DNA of 64,000 nt from positions 7,997,001 to 8,061,000 of the forward strand of contig JAGTTD010000011.1 of the NCBI GenBank assembly GCA_018398585.1, in the 5' to 3' direction. The DNA comes from Simmondsia chinensis. Taxonomy: Eukaryota; Streptophyta; Magnoliopsida; Caryophyllales; Simmondsiaceae. Below the pieces are notes generated by a model, which was given only the letters and a program-made list of their open reading frames with translations, ran no database searches and was not told the origin of the DNA. A program made the translations under genes and the position numbers. This document shows positions 35,690-47,553 of this stretch, one piece after another (the stretch's first letter is position 1; the number at the start of each line of letters is the position of its first letter).

Positions 35690-36840
35690 ATGCTATAAGA
35701 CATGAATGGATCTTAGATTTAGGATATAGTTTTCATATGACCTCAAACTGATCAAATTTTGTGAATTGCAAATCGGTCAATGGGGGAAGGTGTTATTAGG
35801 AAACAATCATGGATGTCAAGAAGTTAGGATAGGTTCTGTTAGAATAAAACTGTCAGATGGAACTATTTATATGTTAGAAGAAGTTAGGCGTGCACCTGAA
35901 CTTCACAAAAACTTAATTTCACTAGGACAACTTGACCTTAAGGGTTTGACCTTTAGAGGTAGTTGAAGAGAACTAAAGATCGTGAAGGGATCCTTAGTTG
36001 TTCTAAGGGGGAGGTCAAAATGGATTATATGTCCTTAAGGTTGAAATAGTTTTAGGTAAGTCCCATGATGTTACCAAACTAGACCTAACAAACTTATAGC
36101 ATAAACGTCTAGGTCATATTTCAAAAAGAGGACTGAATACGTTGGCAAAACAAGGACTGTTATGTGGCGATTCTATTTCTAAACTTGAATTCTGTGACTC
36201 CCATATTTTTGGCAAACATCATAGGTAAGCTTTTAAAACTGGAAAGCATGTCACCAATAGCCCATTAGATTATATCCATTCAGATTTGTGGGGGCCTTCT
36301 AGGGTCACTACAATCGGTGGAGCATCATATTTTCTTTCTATTGCCAAAGATTATTCACGTAAGGTTTAGGCATTTCTAATGAAAAACAAAGATGAATGCT
36401 TTCAAACTTTCGTAAGGTGGAGAAATCTAACAGAAAACCAAACTAGACCTAAAATCAAAGTATTGATAACTGATAATGAATTAGAATATATAAACTCTGA
36501 ATTTGATGACTTATGTGCCAAAAATGGAATAAAGCGAAATAACACTGTTAGGGGGACACCATAATAGATCACTGTAGCTGAACATATGAAAAAAACCTTA
36601 TTAGATAGAGTTAGGTGTATTCTATTTGCATTTGGACGAGGAAAGCATTTCTGGGGTGAAGCTGTTAAGGTTGCATGTTATTTAATTAATAGGACACCTT
36701 CAACTAGAATATATTTTAAAACACCTGAAGAAATGTGGTTAGGAAAACCAACATATTACTCTATCCAGCTTGTGTTTGGCTGTGTTGCTTATGCTCACCA
36801 ATCTGGGGTAAACTTGAACCTAAGGCTATAAAGGGCATCT
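35690..36840 (+). pseudogene. Copia protease and integrase
   Basis: RHEWILDLGYSFHMTSN (near 35700) is the protease active site with DSG changed to DLG. LHKNLISLGQLD and [12 protein letters not shown] mark the GAG-pre-integrase part, DYIHSDLWGPS and ITDNELEYINSEFDDL carry catalytic aspartates of integrase, and ILFAFGRGKHFWGEAVKVAC with YLINRTPS follow. Several stops are in frame. Confidence 0.88.
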
Positions 36841-38800
36841 TCTTAGGTTATCTTAATGGTGTAAAAGGCTATAGAATGGGTTTAAATGAAGGAAATAGAA
36901 CTAAAGTCATAATAAGTAGGGATGTCACATTGAACAAAAATGAAATGCCCTACCTAGCTCAGGATGCTAGTGATCTAGCTGCTATCCAGAAAACAAAAAA
37001 ATTGATTCTGAAAAGTATGAGTTTGAATTAGACCCACCTAACTCTTTATAACAAATAGTCAAGAAAGTGAAACAGAGCAAACCAAGAGAGTGAACAAGTT
37101 ACATAACTTGTTTAAGAACAATCCAGTGCTGATAGGAGCACTAATAATGATGATATCTTAAGTGAGAATAACCTAGACAATTATCATCTGGCTAGGGATA
37201 CAACCAAAAGGGATTTAAGGCCTCCAAATAGATTAGGCTATGCAGATTGCATTGCATATGCCTTAAATACAGCACTAAAATATGTTAAACCCGAGCCTTT
37301 AACTTTTAAAGAGGCTATCAACATCTAGCATTTAACAGATTGGTTGAATGCTATGATGAAAGAAATGGAATCCCTTAGAAAGAATGAAACATGGTCATTA
37401 GTACCTAGACCTTTGGGTAAAGAGCTCATAGGGTCAAAATAGGTCATGAGGTGAAAGAGCCCAATACACCATTAGAAAAACCCAGGTATAAGGCTAAGGC
37501 TTGTAGCCAAAGGGTTTACTTAAAGGGAGGGAATAAACAATAATGTGACTTTCTTAGCGGTAGTCAAACATACAAGAATTAGGATCCTCATGTCCTTAAC
37601 TGCAAAATATGACCTAATCCTAGAACAAATGGACGTTACCACTGCCTTTCTTCATGATGAGCTTGAAGAAGAGATTTTCATGGCTCAAACCAGAGGGTTT
37701 TATAGAACCAGGGAAAGAAAACCAAGTTTGTAGGTTGAGAAAATCCTTATATAGGTTAAAATATTCCGCTGGGCAATGGTATTGTCGTTTTGACCATTTT
37801 ATGACTTAAAATGAGTTCACTTGTGTCATACATGATGTGTTCTTCTATGTAAAAATGTTGAGATGAACTCTGTGATTTATCTGCTTGTATATGTCAATGA
37901 TATGCTATTGGCTAGTAAAAGCATGGCTGAAATCAAGAAATTGAAAGCACTTCTAAAAACGAATTTCGATATGAAAGATTTGGGCCAAGCTAAAAAGATA
38001 TTGGGAATGGAAATAAGCAGAAACAGAGATTTAAAAATTGTTCACTTATCTCAACAAGGTTATCTTGAAAAAGTGATAAAATGATTTAATATGACTTATT
38101 CAAAATCAGCTAAGGTTTCCGTAGCCCCACATCATAAATTTTCAGCAGATCAAAGTCTCAAAACTGAACAAGAACAATAATAGATGTCTAAAATATCATA
38201 TGCTCGTGCCATAGGGTCTATTATGTATGCAATGACCTGCACCACACCAGGCTTAGCTTACCTTAGTAGTATCTTATCTAGGTTTATGACAAGCCTAGGA
38301 AAGGAACATTGGACTGAGGTTAAATGGTTATTAAGGTAAATAAAAGGAATTTTCAGTTTAGGGTTAACCTTTGGGAGGATGAAAACAAACCTAAACCTGT
38401 TAGGATATACAAATAATGATTACAGTGGAGACCTGAATAAAAGAAAGTCAACTAGTTCCTTTGTCTTTATCATAAATGGTGGAGCTGTCAGCTGGAGACC
38501 TAAGCTTCAGTTAGTGACAGCCTTTGTCAACGGCTGAATTAGAGTTTTTAGCGCTGACATATGCCATAAGGGAAGGAATATGGCTAAGTGGACTTCTGGC
38601 TGAACTTAGATTGAACGTAGGGGTACCTATGATATACATCGATAGTTAGTTAGCCCTAGCACTTAGCAAAATTTCAGTATGTCATGACATAACTAAGCAT
38701 TTGGCTGTTAGTAGGAATTTTGTCAAAGAACAGTTAGAAACCGAAAACATTTATATGTAGAAAATCTCTACAGATACAATCCAACGGATACAAGAACTAA
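36841..38800 (+). pseudogene. Copia reverse transcriptase and RNase H
   Basis: FKEAINI and WLNAMMKEMESLRKNETW near 37310-37390 start the RT. DLILEQMDVTTAFLHDELEE (37610-37675) and YLLVYVNDMLLASKSMAE (37880-37930, catalytic YVDD changed to YVND) follow. LGMEISRNRDLKIVHLSQQGY and late RNase H traces lie near 38200-38760. Stops and frameshifts are frequent. Confidence 0.88.
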
Positions 38801-38934
38801 GGTTGTGCCTCTAATTAAGTTGGTAAAATGTATCAACTTGATTCAGAGCTTTTAGGATCATGGTGGACACTACTATTACTAGAGTGAGTCCAATCGTTGG
38901 CCTATATAGTAACTAGGTGGAGGATTGTTAATAA

Positions 38935-39455
38935 TTGGTTCCTATATATACTAACTATGAAATTAATACAAGACCAAGACGATAAACTTAGGGGAATAGA
39001 AAGTCAAAACAAAGCACTTTATTTACCAAATCGTTAATGGCATTATCGTAAATAAAACAAACTCTAGGGTTAAAACCATTATGAAAAATGGGTTTTGAAC
39101 GTTATGGACTATTACAAAATTGTTCTTGCCCTTTGCTGCCCATCTCCATAAATTCTGCTACCTTACTTCCTCACTGTCTGCAGTCCGTGTATAATAGCTT
39201 GCCCTAGAAGACTCAAATGACGCTCCATTTTTCAATCGTGCGGTTATGAGCAAAGACGCGTGTCATCATCCCAACTCACCTGTTTGTGTTTGTTTGTGTG
39301 AATCTGGACCACTCATCTAATATGAAAGGGACGGTTGAGATTGTGCCAACCCAAGTTGCACACGGTTAGACTCACACTTATAAATAGAGGCATTTTGACT
39401 GGCACTGTACACTCTCTAATTTCTCTCTCCTCAAAACCATTTTGTGAGATTTCCA
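38935..39455 (+). mobile_element. Copia 3' LTR, truncated
   Basis: It starts TGTTAATAATTGG after the purine tract and matches the 5' LTR for about 520 bp, until TTTTGTGAGATTTCCAG. The remaining ~370 bp of the LTR are absent, replaced by unrelated sequence. No target duplication can be checked. Confidence 0.85.
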
Positions 39456-40180
39456 GGACACGGTATTTCCCACGACATGGTATCTTCGGTATTTTCTAAT
39501 CTATTCTTCCCCTTTTGACATTATTTGATTGTCGTGTTCATTTATTTGGCTACGTTTTTTCGATATAAAATTACTGGAATTTTTACTGGATTATACCAAA
39601 GCTTAACGCAGCGTTTCTTGACTGTTTTTGCGGTTAAAATTTACTGCAATTTTCGGTTGAAGTTTACTGTAATTTTCGGTTAACATCAACAGTATTTTTT
39701 CGGCTATTTTTCCTGTAATTTTCGGTTACTCTTGCTGTAATTTTCAGGAGTATTTATTTCAGTATTTTACACAATATTTACGCAGTACTTTCGTTGTACA
39801 CATTTTATTTCCAACAAATTCTTATTTATATATTGGAATCATTCAATTGGAAAACACGATACCATCAAAATAACTAAATAAGGTGATATTTTAGAGTCGT
39901 AGTCACAAAAAAAGCAGAACTTCATTTGCTTTATTTGTCTGCCAAACCCCTATTTTTCCCTCTCTTACACCTTTTTCTCTCTCTCTTAGTTTCTAATTGC
40001 CCCGCCTATTTTTCCCACCCAAACCCCTCATTTTGCTCAAATTATATAGAATAAGCTATTATTACTTTATTTCTCTGTCAAACATAGATGTAAAGCTCCT
40101 AATTTATTATAATATTAGTTTAATTTTTTATTTAATATAAATATAATCATATTTAAATGTATACAATATAATTTAACCTT
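39456..40180. repeat. AT-rich sequence with degenerate TTACTGTAATTTTCGG repeats
   Basis: Between about 39600 and 39760 the words TTACTG-AATTTT and TTTTCGGTT recur irregularly six or more times. The rest is AT-rich without recognised features. Confidence 0.5.
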
Positions 40181-40189
40181 TTTACAATA

Positions 40190-40345
40190 CATTCTAAATG
40201 TATCGAAATGTATCGAAAGCATGTCGGATGCGTGCCGGACGCATGTTGGAAATTCAAAATTCAATAAAAAAAATTTGATACTTTTTTCACTTGTCGGACA
40301 AGTATCGGAACGTGTCAAAAATATATCGATGTCGGATACGTGTCG
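40190..40345. repeat. TGTCGGA-rich repeat element
   Basis: ATGTCGGATGCGTGCCGGACGC, CTTGTCGGACAAGTATCGG and GTCGGATACGTGTCGGACAC form partly inverted words. It resembles a common plant repeat with GTGTCGGACACG motifs, probably MITE-derived. Confidence 0.45.
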
Positions 40346-41490
40346 GACACCGGTTTTGGCCAAAAAAGAGTATCCGTACTTCCTATGCCGGAAGTAAAAG
40401 AAAGTTAATTAAGCATTAATATACTCTCAAGAAACTAAATTAAGTTTTGCTTTATGTATTAGCAGCATATATCTCAAAAGCTCACTTTAGATTTTAGCAT
40501 AAAATTACACATCTCTCTTGCATGACAATAATTTTATCATATTTGATTGTATTTCTTATATATACCTATGTAAGTTGAGATCTTATTAATAATTTTTCGA
40601 ATTAGATAATTAATATTAATACTAAAAATAATTAATATTATACATTTAATAGAATCTTACTATTCTCGATTTGATTCTACTATTCTGATTCTAAAGGCCC
40701 TACCGATTCTAAGTAGAATCTTGATCCTAACAACCTTGAAATAGAGCAGGAGAAGAGAGAGAGAGTAGAGATGATTGAGAGATTTGATTATGATTTTTGT
40801 TATTCATGTAATTCTTGATTACACATAATTATAGAGATTTCAATAACTAAATAAATCAATCTCAACTAATTGACAACTAATTAACAACTAATGTTTAGTT
40901 GTCACTATAATGCATGTAAATTTTTTTTTCCTCAAATTTAATATATAAAGTAATAAAATGAGAAAAAGAAAAAGGAGAAAAATAAACAAAGAAAAATAAG
41001 AAATGAGAATTTCACTTTCACATGTTTAGTAGGGATATCAGGATAGGCTTGTATGAGTTGAGAAGTTTACTTTCACAAGTTTACAAATATAAGTTTATGT
41101 CCTTTTTGTCTTGAGTGTGTTTTTGATATAAACTGGGTATGTTGGGACTGTAGAATGTGTAGAGAAGAAGGAAAGAGAAGGAAAAAAAGGTGTAGAGTGT
41201 GTTAGATGTTATAAAGAGATGCTCGGGGTATGAGAAAAAATGTGAAAAATAATGTTAGAGTTTGGATTGTGAGTTTTTCTTTTTGTTATTGATGTTGAGT
41301 AGATTCACTCGAGCATGAAAGGATTTAACTTGGGTGCCTTGATCGAAAGATGAGAGAGTTTTTGTAGTTTCCTCTATCCAAAAATGTATCACGAGAGGGT
41401 TGATGACTTACCGTACAAAACTACTTGCGGGAGGATTACGACTTATAGTAAAATAGTCACATTGTGGGTGCTAACAAATTATTATATTAT
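40346..41490. other. AT-rich spacer
   Basis: No gene recognised. Short GA- and A-rich tracts near 40740 and 40965. Confidence 0.5.
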
Positions 41491-41718
41491 AGTAAAACCC
41501 ACCAAAACCTAAATATTAACATGGAATTTTCTTTGAATAAAAGAATTAAAAAAGGCTATGGCAGTTACAACCCACAAATTATATAGTGGGGCAATGCGAA
41601 GTTATGGAATTTGATTTATCTTAAGCGGAAAATGTGGGAAAGAAAATTGTATTATAGCAAAACCCCCCTTTCCCCAAAACCCACCAAAGCCAAAATATTC
41701 AATTCTTTGGCCGCCGCC
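41491..41718 (+). repeat. First unit of a tandem repeat interrupted by a solo LTR
   Basis: ACATGGAATTTTCTTTGAAT at 41519 starts about 134 bp that recur at 43175-43308. AAAACCCACCAAAxCC also precedes both. Removing the solo LTR places the two units about 66 bp apart. Confidence 0.75.
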
Positions 41719-43169
41719 TGATGTGCCTAATATTTACATATTTTATTCTTTATTCCTGCGATATATTCGACTTTTATATGTATGTTTTGTTGTAATTTAT
41801 GTACATTCTAAAAAGCAGCATAATCAAGCATAATCGAGGCATATTTGAAGACTACTTTGAGAAACCTGACAACGTGTGCGAAAGAGTGACCAATCGGGTT
41901 GTAATTTGGTAACTCAAATAGGTCTCGTAAAGCTTCGGGTACTAAACAATCAATCGACATGAAGTACCGATCAGTCAATGGCCAGCAGCAGGACATGGTT
42001 TACAGTGGGACTCCCAATTGATCAGGAAATCAGGCTGATCAATTGGGCTGGCACAGTGACTAAGCCGATCGATCAGCTGACACGGTTGATTGATCGTTGG
42101 ACCGATCGATCGGCCCAGTTTCTGTGATGTGACTACGAGATCTAAGAGGTTCTCAAACGCCGAGTGCAGGTAGTTGGAGTGCTAAAAGAATCAAAGTTTG
42201 GATCAACGTCAACCAAATTGGCGGAGTCTCAGTTTCCTTTTTTTTTTTTCCATTATTTCTTTCTTTATTGATTTTAATGTTGTGTAAAACTCCTGTGGAG
42301 AAGTAGACACTTTAGTTTAAGGATGAAGGATGGGTAGCCGTCCGTATCGCAGATTTATATTATGCTTTTTATAATGGATTTATGTTATGTTATATAGGCA
42401 CCTTTGTGTGGAATTTATGGTTGTTGTTTGGTGTTTCTTTGTATGTGCTTGTAGCCATGATAAGTTCTCCAAATTGTTACCGTTCGTCTACGAGCTTGTA
42501 GCCTAGACCATAATATGATTAGTTTTTCACACATGGTCAAGGTTGAGGCTATATCCAACCCTGAACACAATCTTTTATATAAATTAATACTTAATTAGGA
42601 GTGACAAAGGAATTTGTTAGTGTTATTGAGATAATCCATGCTACACCTATGGCGATAAGATAGGTTATGCCCTAAGACTAGTTCATTTCTCTAAACCCTA
42701 ACTTTAGTTATTAAGGTTTAATATTGAATTGGGAGCGAGAAAGGAATTAAGCAGTACTAATGAGTTAACCTATGCTACACGTAGGGTGATATGATTGGTT
42801 ATGCCATTAGACTAGTTCATTACTCTAAGCCCTAGTTTAAATATTAACACAGGTCTAGTGCTTGTAGCTTAAGCCACTTAAATCATTGTCAGAGTATAAT
42901 ATAATGATAAGATACAAGTAAAACTATTCTGAATTCATTCCCTAAACTAACCTCAATTGAATTGGCACCTTTAGTTTATATTTAGTTTTATTAATTCAGT
43001 CAATAAAGAATTTAAACAAACAAAAATTCGATTTCAACCGCTCATTAACAACTAAATCCGACTTAACTCGGATTCTCTATGGATATGACACCCGTATACC
43101 CGATTGAGCTACGAAGATCTGGTACAATTGTGAGTACACGGTTTTAAAACAACTTTTAAAATCATATCA
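41719..43169 (+). mobile_element. Solo LTR (1451 bp), target duplication CCGCC
   Basis: It starts TGATGTGCCTAATATTTACA and ends AAAATCATATCA. CCGCC lies at 41714-41718 and 43170-43174. Its start resembles the minus-strand start of the solo LTR at 53200-54669 (TGATGTGTTTCATATTTACA). The CTCTATGGATATGACACCCG stretch near its end is typical of long LTRs of Tat/Athila-type gypsy elements. No internal region remains, so it arose by LTR recombination. Confidence 0.88.
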
Positions 43170-43174
43170 CCGCC

Positions 43175-43308
43175 ACATGGAATTTTCTTTGAATAAAAAA
43201 AAAGTTAAAAAATGCTATGGCAATTACAACAAACGAATTATATAGTGGGGCAATGGGAACTTATGGAATTTGACTTATCATGAGCTGAAAATGTGCGGAA
43301 GGAAAATC
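43175..43308 (+). repeat. Second unit of the interrupted tandem repeat
   Basis: About 134 bp matching 41519-41652 (ACATGGAATTTTC ... ATTATATAGTGGGGCAATG). See the first unit. Confidence 0.75.
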
Positions 43309-43744
43309 ACGAGAATAGAAGTCTTCAACTCTCACTCTTCTTTGGCAATTTCATCGCAAAACTAAATTCTTTTGGCTCCGGCAATTTCACAAGACATATG
43401 TAAGTAATATCTTTTTATCTTTCTATTTTCTAAAACTTTAATGTCGCATTTACATTAGTTCGCAATTTCTTTATTGTTGTTGAATTATAATATTTATGAA
43501 AGTTGCGCGAGTGACTATTATTTTCAAGTAATGTTTAAAACAATCAATAATGTACAAGGTTTAGTAAACAAATTCATGAAAATTTTAGAAGAAATATAAT
43601 AAACATTTATAAACTTATTTGTAAGTTTTTTACTCACCGAAATAAAAAAAGAAACAAAAATTATTTTACGAAAAAGTTCCTAAAAATAAAGGAAAGAAAA
43701 AGAAAAAGAATATGTATGTATATTTGTATATATTATTTGAAAGA

Positions 43745-44157
43745 TATCCCACACCAAATATCTTTCAAAAAATCTCAACAAGTGACCTCCAAAGAGAAAT
43801 CAATGATCTAAAGAAACAAATTCAACATCTTCAACCTGAATTAATAACAATGCAATATCAAGATTGAGAATCAAAATCAAAACAATCCCTTATAGAATCA
43901 AAGGGTCTAGAATTAGAAGCCAGAGTAACATATCTCGAATCTAAACTAGACAATTCAAATAATGTGTCAGATTCAACTCAATTTGAAAACATTCAAATTC
44001 TAGAAGAACCAACCTCAAATGACAAATTTCTTCAATTAATAAAATGAATCGAATACCAAAAGTGGTATATTCACATAACACTCCATATTTCAAAAGATTT
44101 TAAAATTCAAACTCAAGCCCTATTAGATTCAGGTGCAGATATCAATTGTATTTCTTC
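43745..44157 (+). pseudogene. Endogenous pararetrovirus-like fragment with protease motif
   Basis: The plus strand encodes, with two in-frame stops, a coiled-coil-like stretch (SDLQREINDLKKQIQHLQ), then YQKWYIHITLHISKDFKIQT followed by the aspartic protease motif LLDSGADINCISS. This order and motif resemble Caulimoviridae polyproteins and relatives integrated in plant genomes. The fragment is short and interrupted and cannot be functional. A retrotransposon origin cannot be excluded without a search. Confidence 0.5.
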
Positions 44158-44205
44158 TTTGAGTTATTTGGCCATCTGTTTATATCTTTGATTGTAGGTG
44201 TTTCA

Positions 44206-44850
44206 TTATCTTTGTCTTCTCTTCCCTGGTGAAAGGGAGTAGCTTGCATATTTTGATGGTGAGTATTGATGATTAAATTTTTTGTGGGAGAATGAATTGT
44301 TTGAATTATGTGGCCATTTGTTGTGAGCCATTTTGTTGTTAAGTTTGTACTGACGTTTATGGAATTTTGAATGAAAGGATTTGGAATTTGATTTCTTGAT
44401 GTAAATGATTTGAACCATTGAAAAAAGGAATATTACACTTTAATTGATTTAATTATTTGCAATAGATTTCTTGTATTTTGATCGTGCTTTCTTTTGTAAA
44501 TGTTTGGAAAAACCATTGTCTTTGAACTTCATTTTGTTTGGATTCAAAGTCATTGCTTAAAAAGTCTTTGTTTATTGTAAAATCTTTTGTTAAAACATTT
44601 ATTGAGGGTGGACGCATTTGAGAAGCAGTTGGAGAGTTTGGACTTGAAAAACAGTTTGAAAAAGAGTCAGTTTGAAATATTGGTTCGGCAAGAGGAGAAT
44701 TAAAGCGAATTCCTCTGAATCTTGTTGTATTGATATTTGTTTGGTTGTCTTCTTCTCTTTGAGTAGGTAAAGAAGAAGTTGAATGTCTTGAGGATTGATC
44801 ATAAGTTGTATTTGAAATTATTGTTTGTTTACCTGATTTGAATTATATAT
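44206..44850 (-). pseudogene. Inverted companion fragment, possibly the same pararetrovirus family
   Basis: The minus strand in shifting frames gives REEDNQTNINTTRFRGIRF, SINVLTKDFTINKDFLSNDF and a basic, Asn/Lys/His-rich stretch KMAHNKWPHNSNNSFSHKKF. It resembles the capsid-side half of caulimovirid polyproteins, but evidence is weak. It is head-to-head with the protease fragment around 44160. Confidence 0.35.
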
Positions 44851-44904
44851 ATAGAAAAGAAAATTTTAATTTTGGAAAAAAATTATCTTAAGGTATATAT
44901 ACAT

Positions 44905-45089
44905 GTGTGTGTGTGTAAAAACATCTTGTTTTTAGAAGTATGTAGACATATATGAGAAGGAAAAATTATTCCAAAATAAATATATTCTCAGATATAGATA
45001 AAATGAAGTAAAGTTCACATACACACATATATATACAAAAAAGGAAAAACTTGTCATTTGATGTCATATGTGTGTGCGCGCGCGCGTGG
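44905..45089. repeat. GT, CA/TA and GC dinucleotide microsatellites
   Basis: (GT)n near 44906, CACACACATATATATAC near 45020 and TGTGTGCGCGCGCGCG at 45070-45086. Confidence 0.85.
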
Positions 45090-45098
45090 TGTATATTA

Positions 45099-45260
45099 GG
45101 GGTGCACATCGGTTGGGTAATACCCAAGACTCACCCAACCCATATCAATTGGGTTGGGTTGGGTTGGGTTAGTTTTCTTTGGTGGGTCTAATGGGTCCGA
45201 TTGCTTTGTACTCATGGTATCGGGTCTGGGTTCGGGTTACCCATGGGTATCGTTGATCAT
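45099..45260 (+). mobile_element. MITE-like sequence starting GGGGTGCACATCGG
   Basis: GGGGTGCAC is followed by AACCCAT, GGGTTGGGTTGGG and GGTTACCCATGGGTA words, as in the element split by the gypsy insertion (12789, 20918). A matching CCCAACCC-rich part with ATGGGTCTGGACTGGG is at 46455-46600. Confidence 0.45.
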
Positions 45261-45455
45261 GTCGGAACATATTCTTTTTTTGATCCAATGTAGGAATATG
45301 TTCAAACATGCCTAAATTAAGTCTAGACAAACCTAAATAAAGCAAGCTAATCTTGAAACTCATTGAGCTAGATACCCCAAGATTTGACTATTTATCACTT
45401 AGGTATCATATGTTTCAATATATACAATAGGGAACCTCAAGGTTTAAAAATTTTA

Positions 45456-45840
45456 GGGTTATTTATATCAAATGTCCTTGTACTTTTCTCATTGTGTCAA
45501 TTAGTCCTTGTACTTTTAATTATGTCAATTTAGACCCTCTATAATTTAAAATATGTCAATTTAGTCCTTTGGTCAAATTCAAGTCGAGTTATTGACGAAA
45601 TTTTTAGCGATACAATTATGTTAAATATAAGTAATCCACTATAAATCCATCTGTGAACTCCATTTAATCCAACTCGTGCTAAATCATTTAAAATTTCATT
45701 AAAAACTTAGGAATAATTTTAATTTAAAGACCAAATTGACACAATATCAATTGTAGAGGGACTAAATTGACACAATTAAAAGTACAATGACTAAATTGAA
45801 ATAATGAGCAAAGTACAAGGACTTTCAGTATAAATAACTC
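45456..45840. mobile_element. Mutator-like MITE (385 bp) with 9-bp target duplication
   Basis: The left end GGGTTATTTATATCAAATG and right end (minus strand GAGTTATTTATACTGAAAG) are inverted, with further mirrored TCCTTGTACTTT and TTTTAATTxTGTCAATTTAG words. AAAATTTTA flanks it at 45447-45455 and 45841-45849. A 9-bp duplication is the Mutator hallmark. No protein is encoded; it would need a MULE transposase in trans. Confidence 0.85.
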
Positions 45841-46454
45841 AAAATTTTATCACTTAGCTATCATGCTGTTTTAAAATTTTATTTATTTAGTTATCCGTTT
45901 CCTGAAATTTGATAAATTTTCTTTGGAAAGTGTCACAGTGGAACATGAAGCCGATAATATATAAGTAATTGAAATTTGATTTTGCCAAAAAATTTGAAAT
46001 TCTATCAATCAGGTATCTTTGATTGAAATTTAGCAGATTTTAATTTGAAAATGCTAAAATTGAACATGATTCCAATAATATATTGGTCTCTTTATTAGAA
46101 TTTGATATTTTTTGTAAAAAATGTTGACATTATACACGATTTCGATAATATTTAGATAGTTTACATCAACTTTCAGTGAATTTTTTATAGTAATTTATTA
46201 AATATTTGCAATTGATGTGACATATTATTATCATAATTATATAGAATATTAACATTTTACGTATAAGATAGGTCAGATTTTTTATAAAAATTCATCAAAT
46301 TTCAAGAAAAGGCACCTAACGTGATAAAATATTCAAACCTTAGGGTATCTTATTATATATATTAAAATATCAGGGTATCTATGTGATAAATGGTCAAACC
46401 TTGGGATACCTAAGTTATAATTTTTCAATTTTAAATGAATGTTTGTTTATACAT

Positions 46455-46600
46455 TTGCGCAACCTGACTTGACCCACCCAACCCGATCCAACCCAGAACC
46501 GTTGTCTTATCGTTTTATGGGTCTGGACTGGGTATGGGTCAAATATTGGATGGATTGCAATGGTTCTAGACCCAACCCACAACCATTGTCTTATCGTTAT
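46455..46600 (+). mobile_element. CCCAACCC-rich MITE-like fragment
   Basis: GACCCACCCAACCCGATCC, TTTATGGGTCTGG and GGTTCTAGACCCAACCCAC parallel 21585-21715. ACCGTTGTCTTATCGTT and ACCATTGTCTTATCGTT form a short direct repeat inside. Confidence 0.45.
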
Positions 46601-46639
46601 ATACATAATATGAACATAAACACACACGACATCAAATGA

Positions 46640-47553
46640 CACCACTATTACGACATGACATTATTATTATTACAAGGTGAGAGATTATAGGACAAACTAA
46701 TAATCATTGTATCTGAACCAAGGCCAAGAATTTCAAAATTACACCTCTGATTAGTTTTACAAGCTACTAAATAACAATCCTTTCAAAATAATTACAAACA
46801 AAATTGCTTACAAAATTATATCCATATTTTACACTTAAAATATCTCAAATTATGTGCACGCATTACAGGTATAGACATGAGAAACGACACAACTTAAGAA
46901 GCATGCTCAAAATGTAAAAAAAGGAGTTAAGCAGGTTAATGGCAAATACCTTTGCGATAAATACCCTATCAATAATGCTGTTATGAAAAAGAAGTATTTA
47001 AATGAACTAAAAAAAAGAAGCATGTACTATAATATACTGACTTTTTCGTATTTTGAAAAACAAGTGTGTCAAGGTTGTTGTTCAAGATCGTGAAAGAACA
47101 TAAATGAAACTCACAATTTCCGGCAAACAAGCAGAATACTTAACCAAGAGTATAGTTGAATACTTTGACATGATCGTAGCAGAAGTGTGCATGGAAATCA
47201 TCTACAATCAAAAGAGATTAAACACATGATACTAAACTGATACTTACTGATACAAGAATATGGACAATACTTGCTATCCTTCTATTTAGATAAATTAGTA
47301 GGACGAAGTTGGATATTCATTATCAAACGTCCACCGAATGACGACAAAGAAAACTCAAACATGTTGTTCATCACAGAAGTACATTGGGAGGAAGAATGTT
47401 ATTATATGATGAATAGACCACAACAAAGTATACTATTGCCGGACGAACAACATACAACAAATAAGACAAACCCAACCCACCAAATTACAAGGTAAAAAGG
47501 CAAATGTGTTTTACTATTCAAAGATAAATGCATGGATCTAATCACATCATAAT
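46640..47553. other. AT-rich spacer
   Basis: No gene recognised. An open frame at 47271-47495 has no family resemblance that I can see. Confidence 0.5.

Larger units (their letters stand above)
32481..39455 (+). mobile_element. Degenerate Ty1/copia retrotransposon
   Basis: The 5' LTR is 32481-33375, followed by a tRNA-Met primer site, broken gag, protease, integrase, RT and RNase H in copia order (IN before RT), a purine tract GGTGGAGGAT and a truncated 3' LTR (38935-39455). Many stops and a 1.36-kb insertion in gag make it inactive. Confidence 0.92.
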
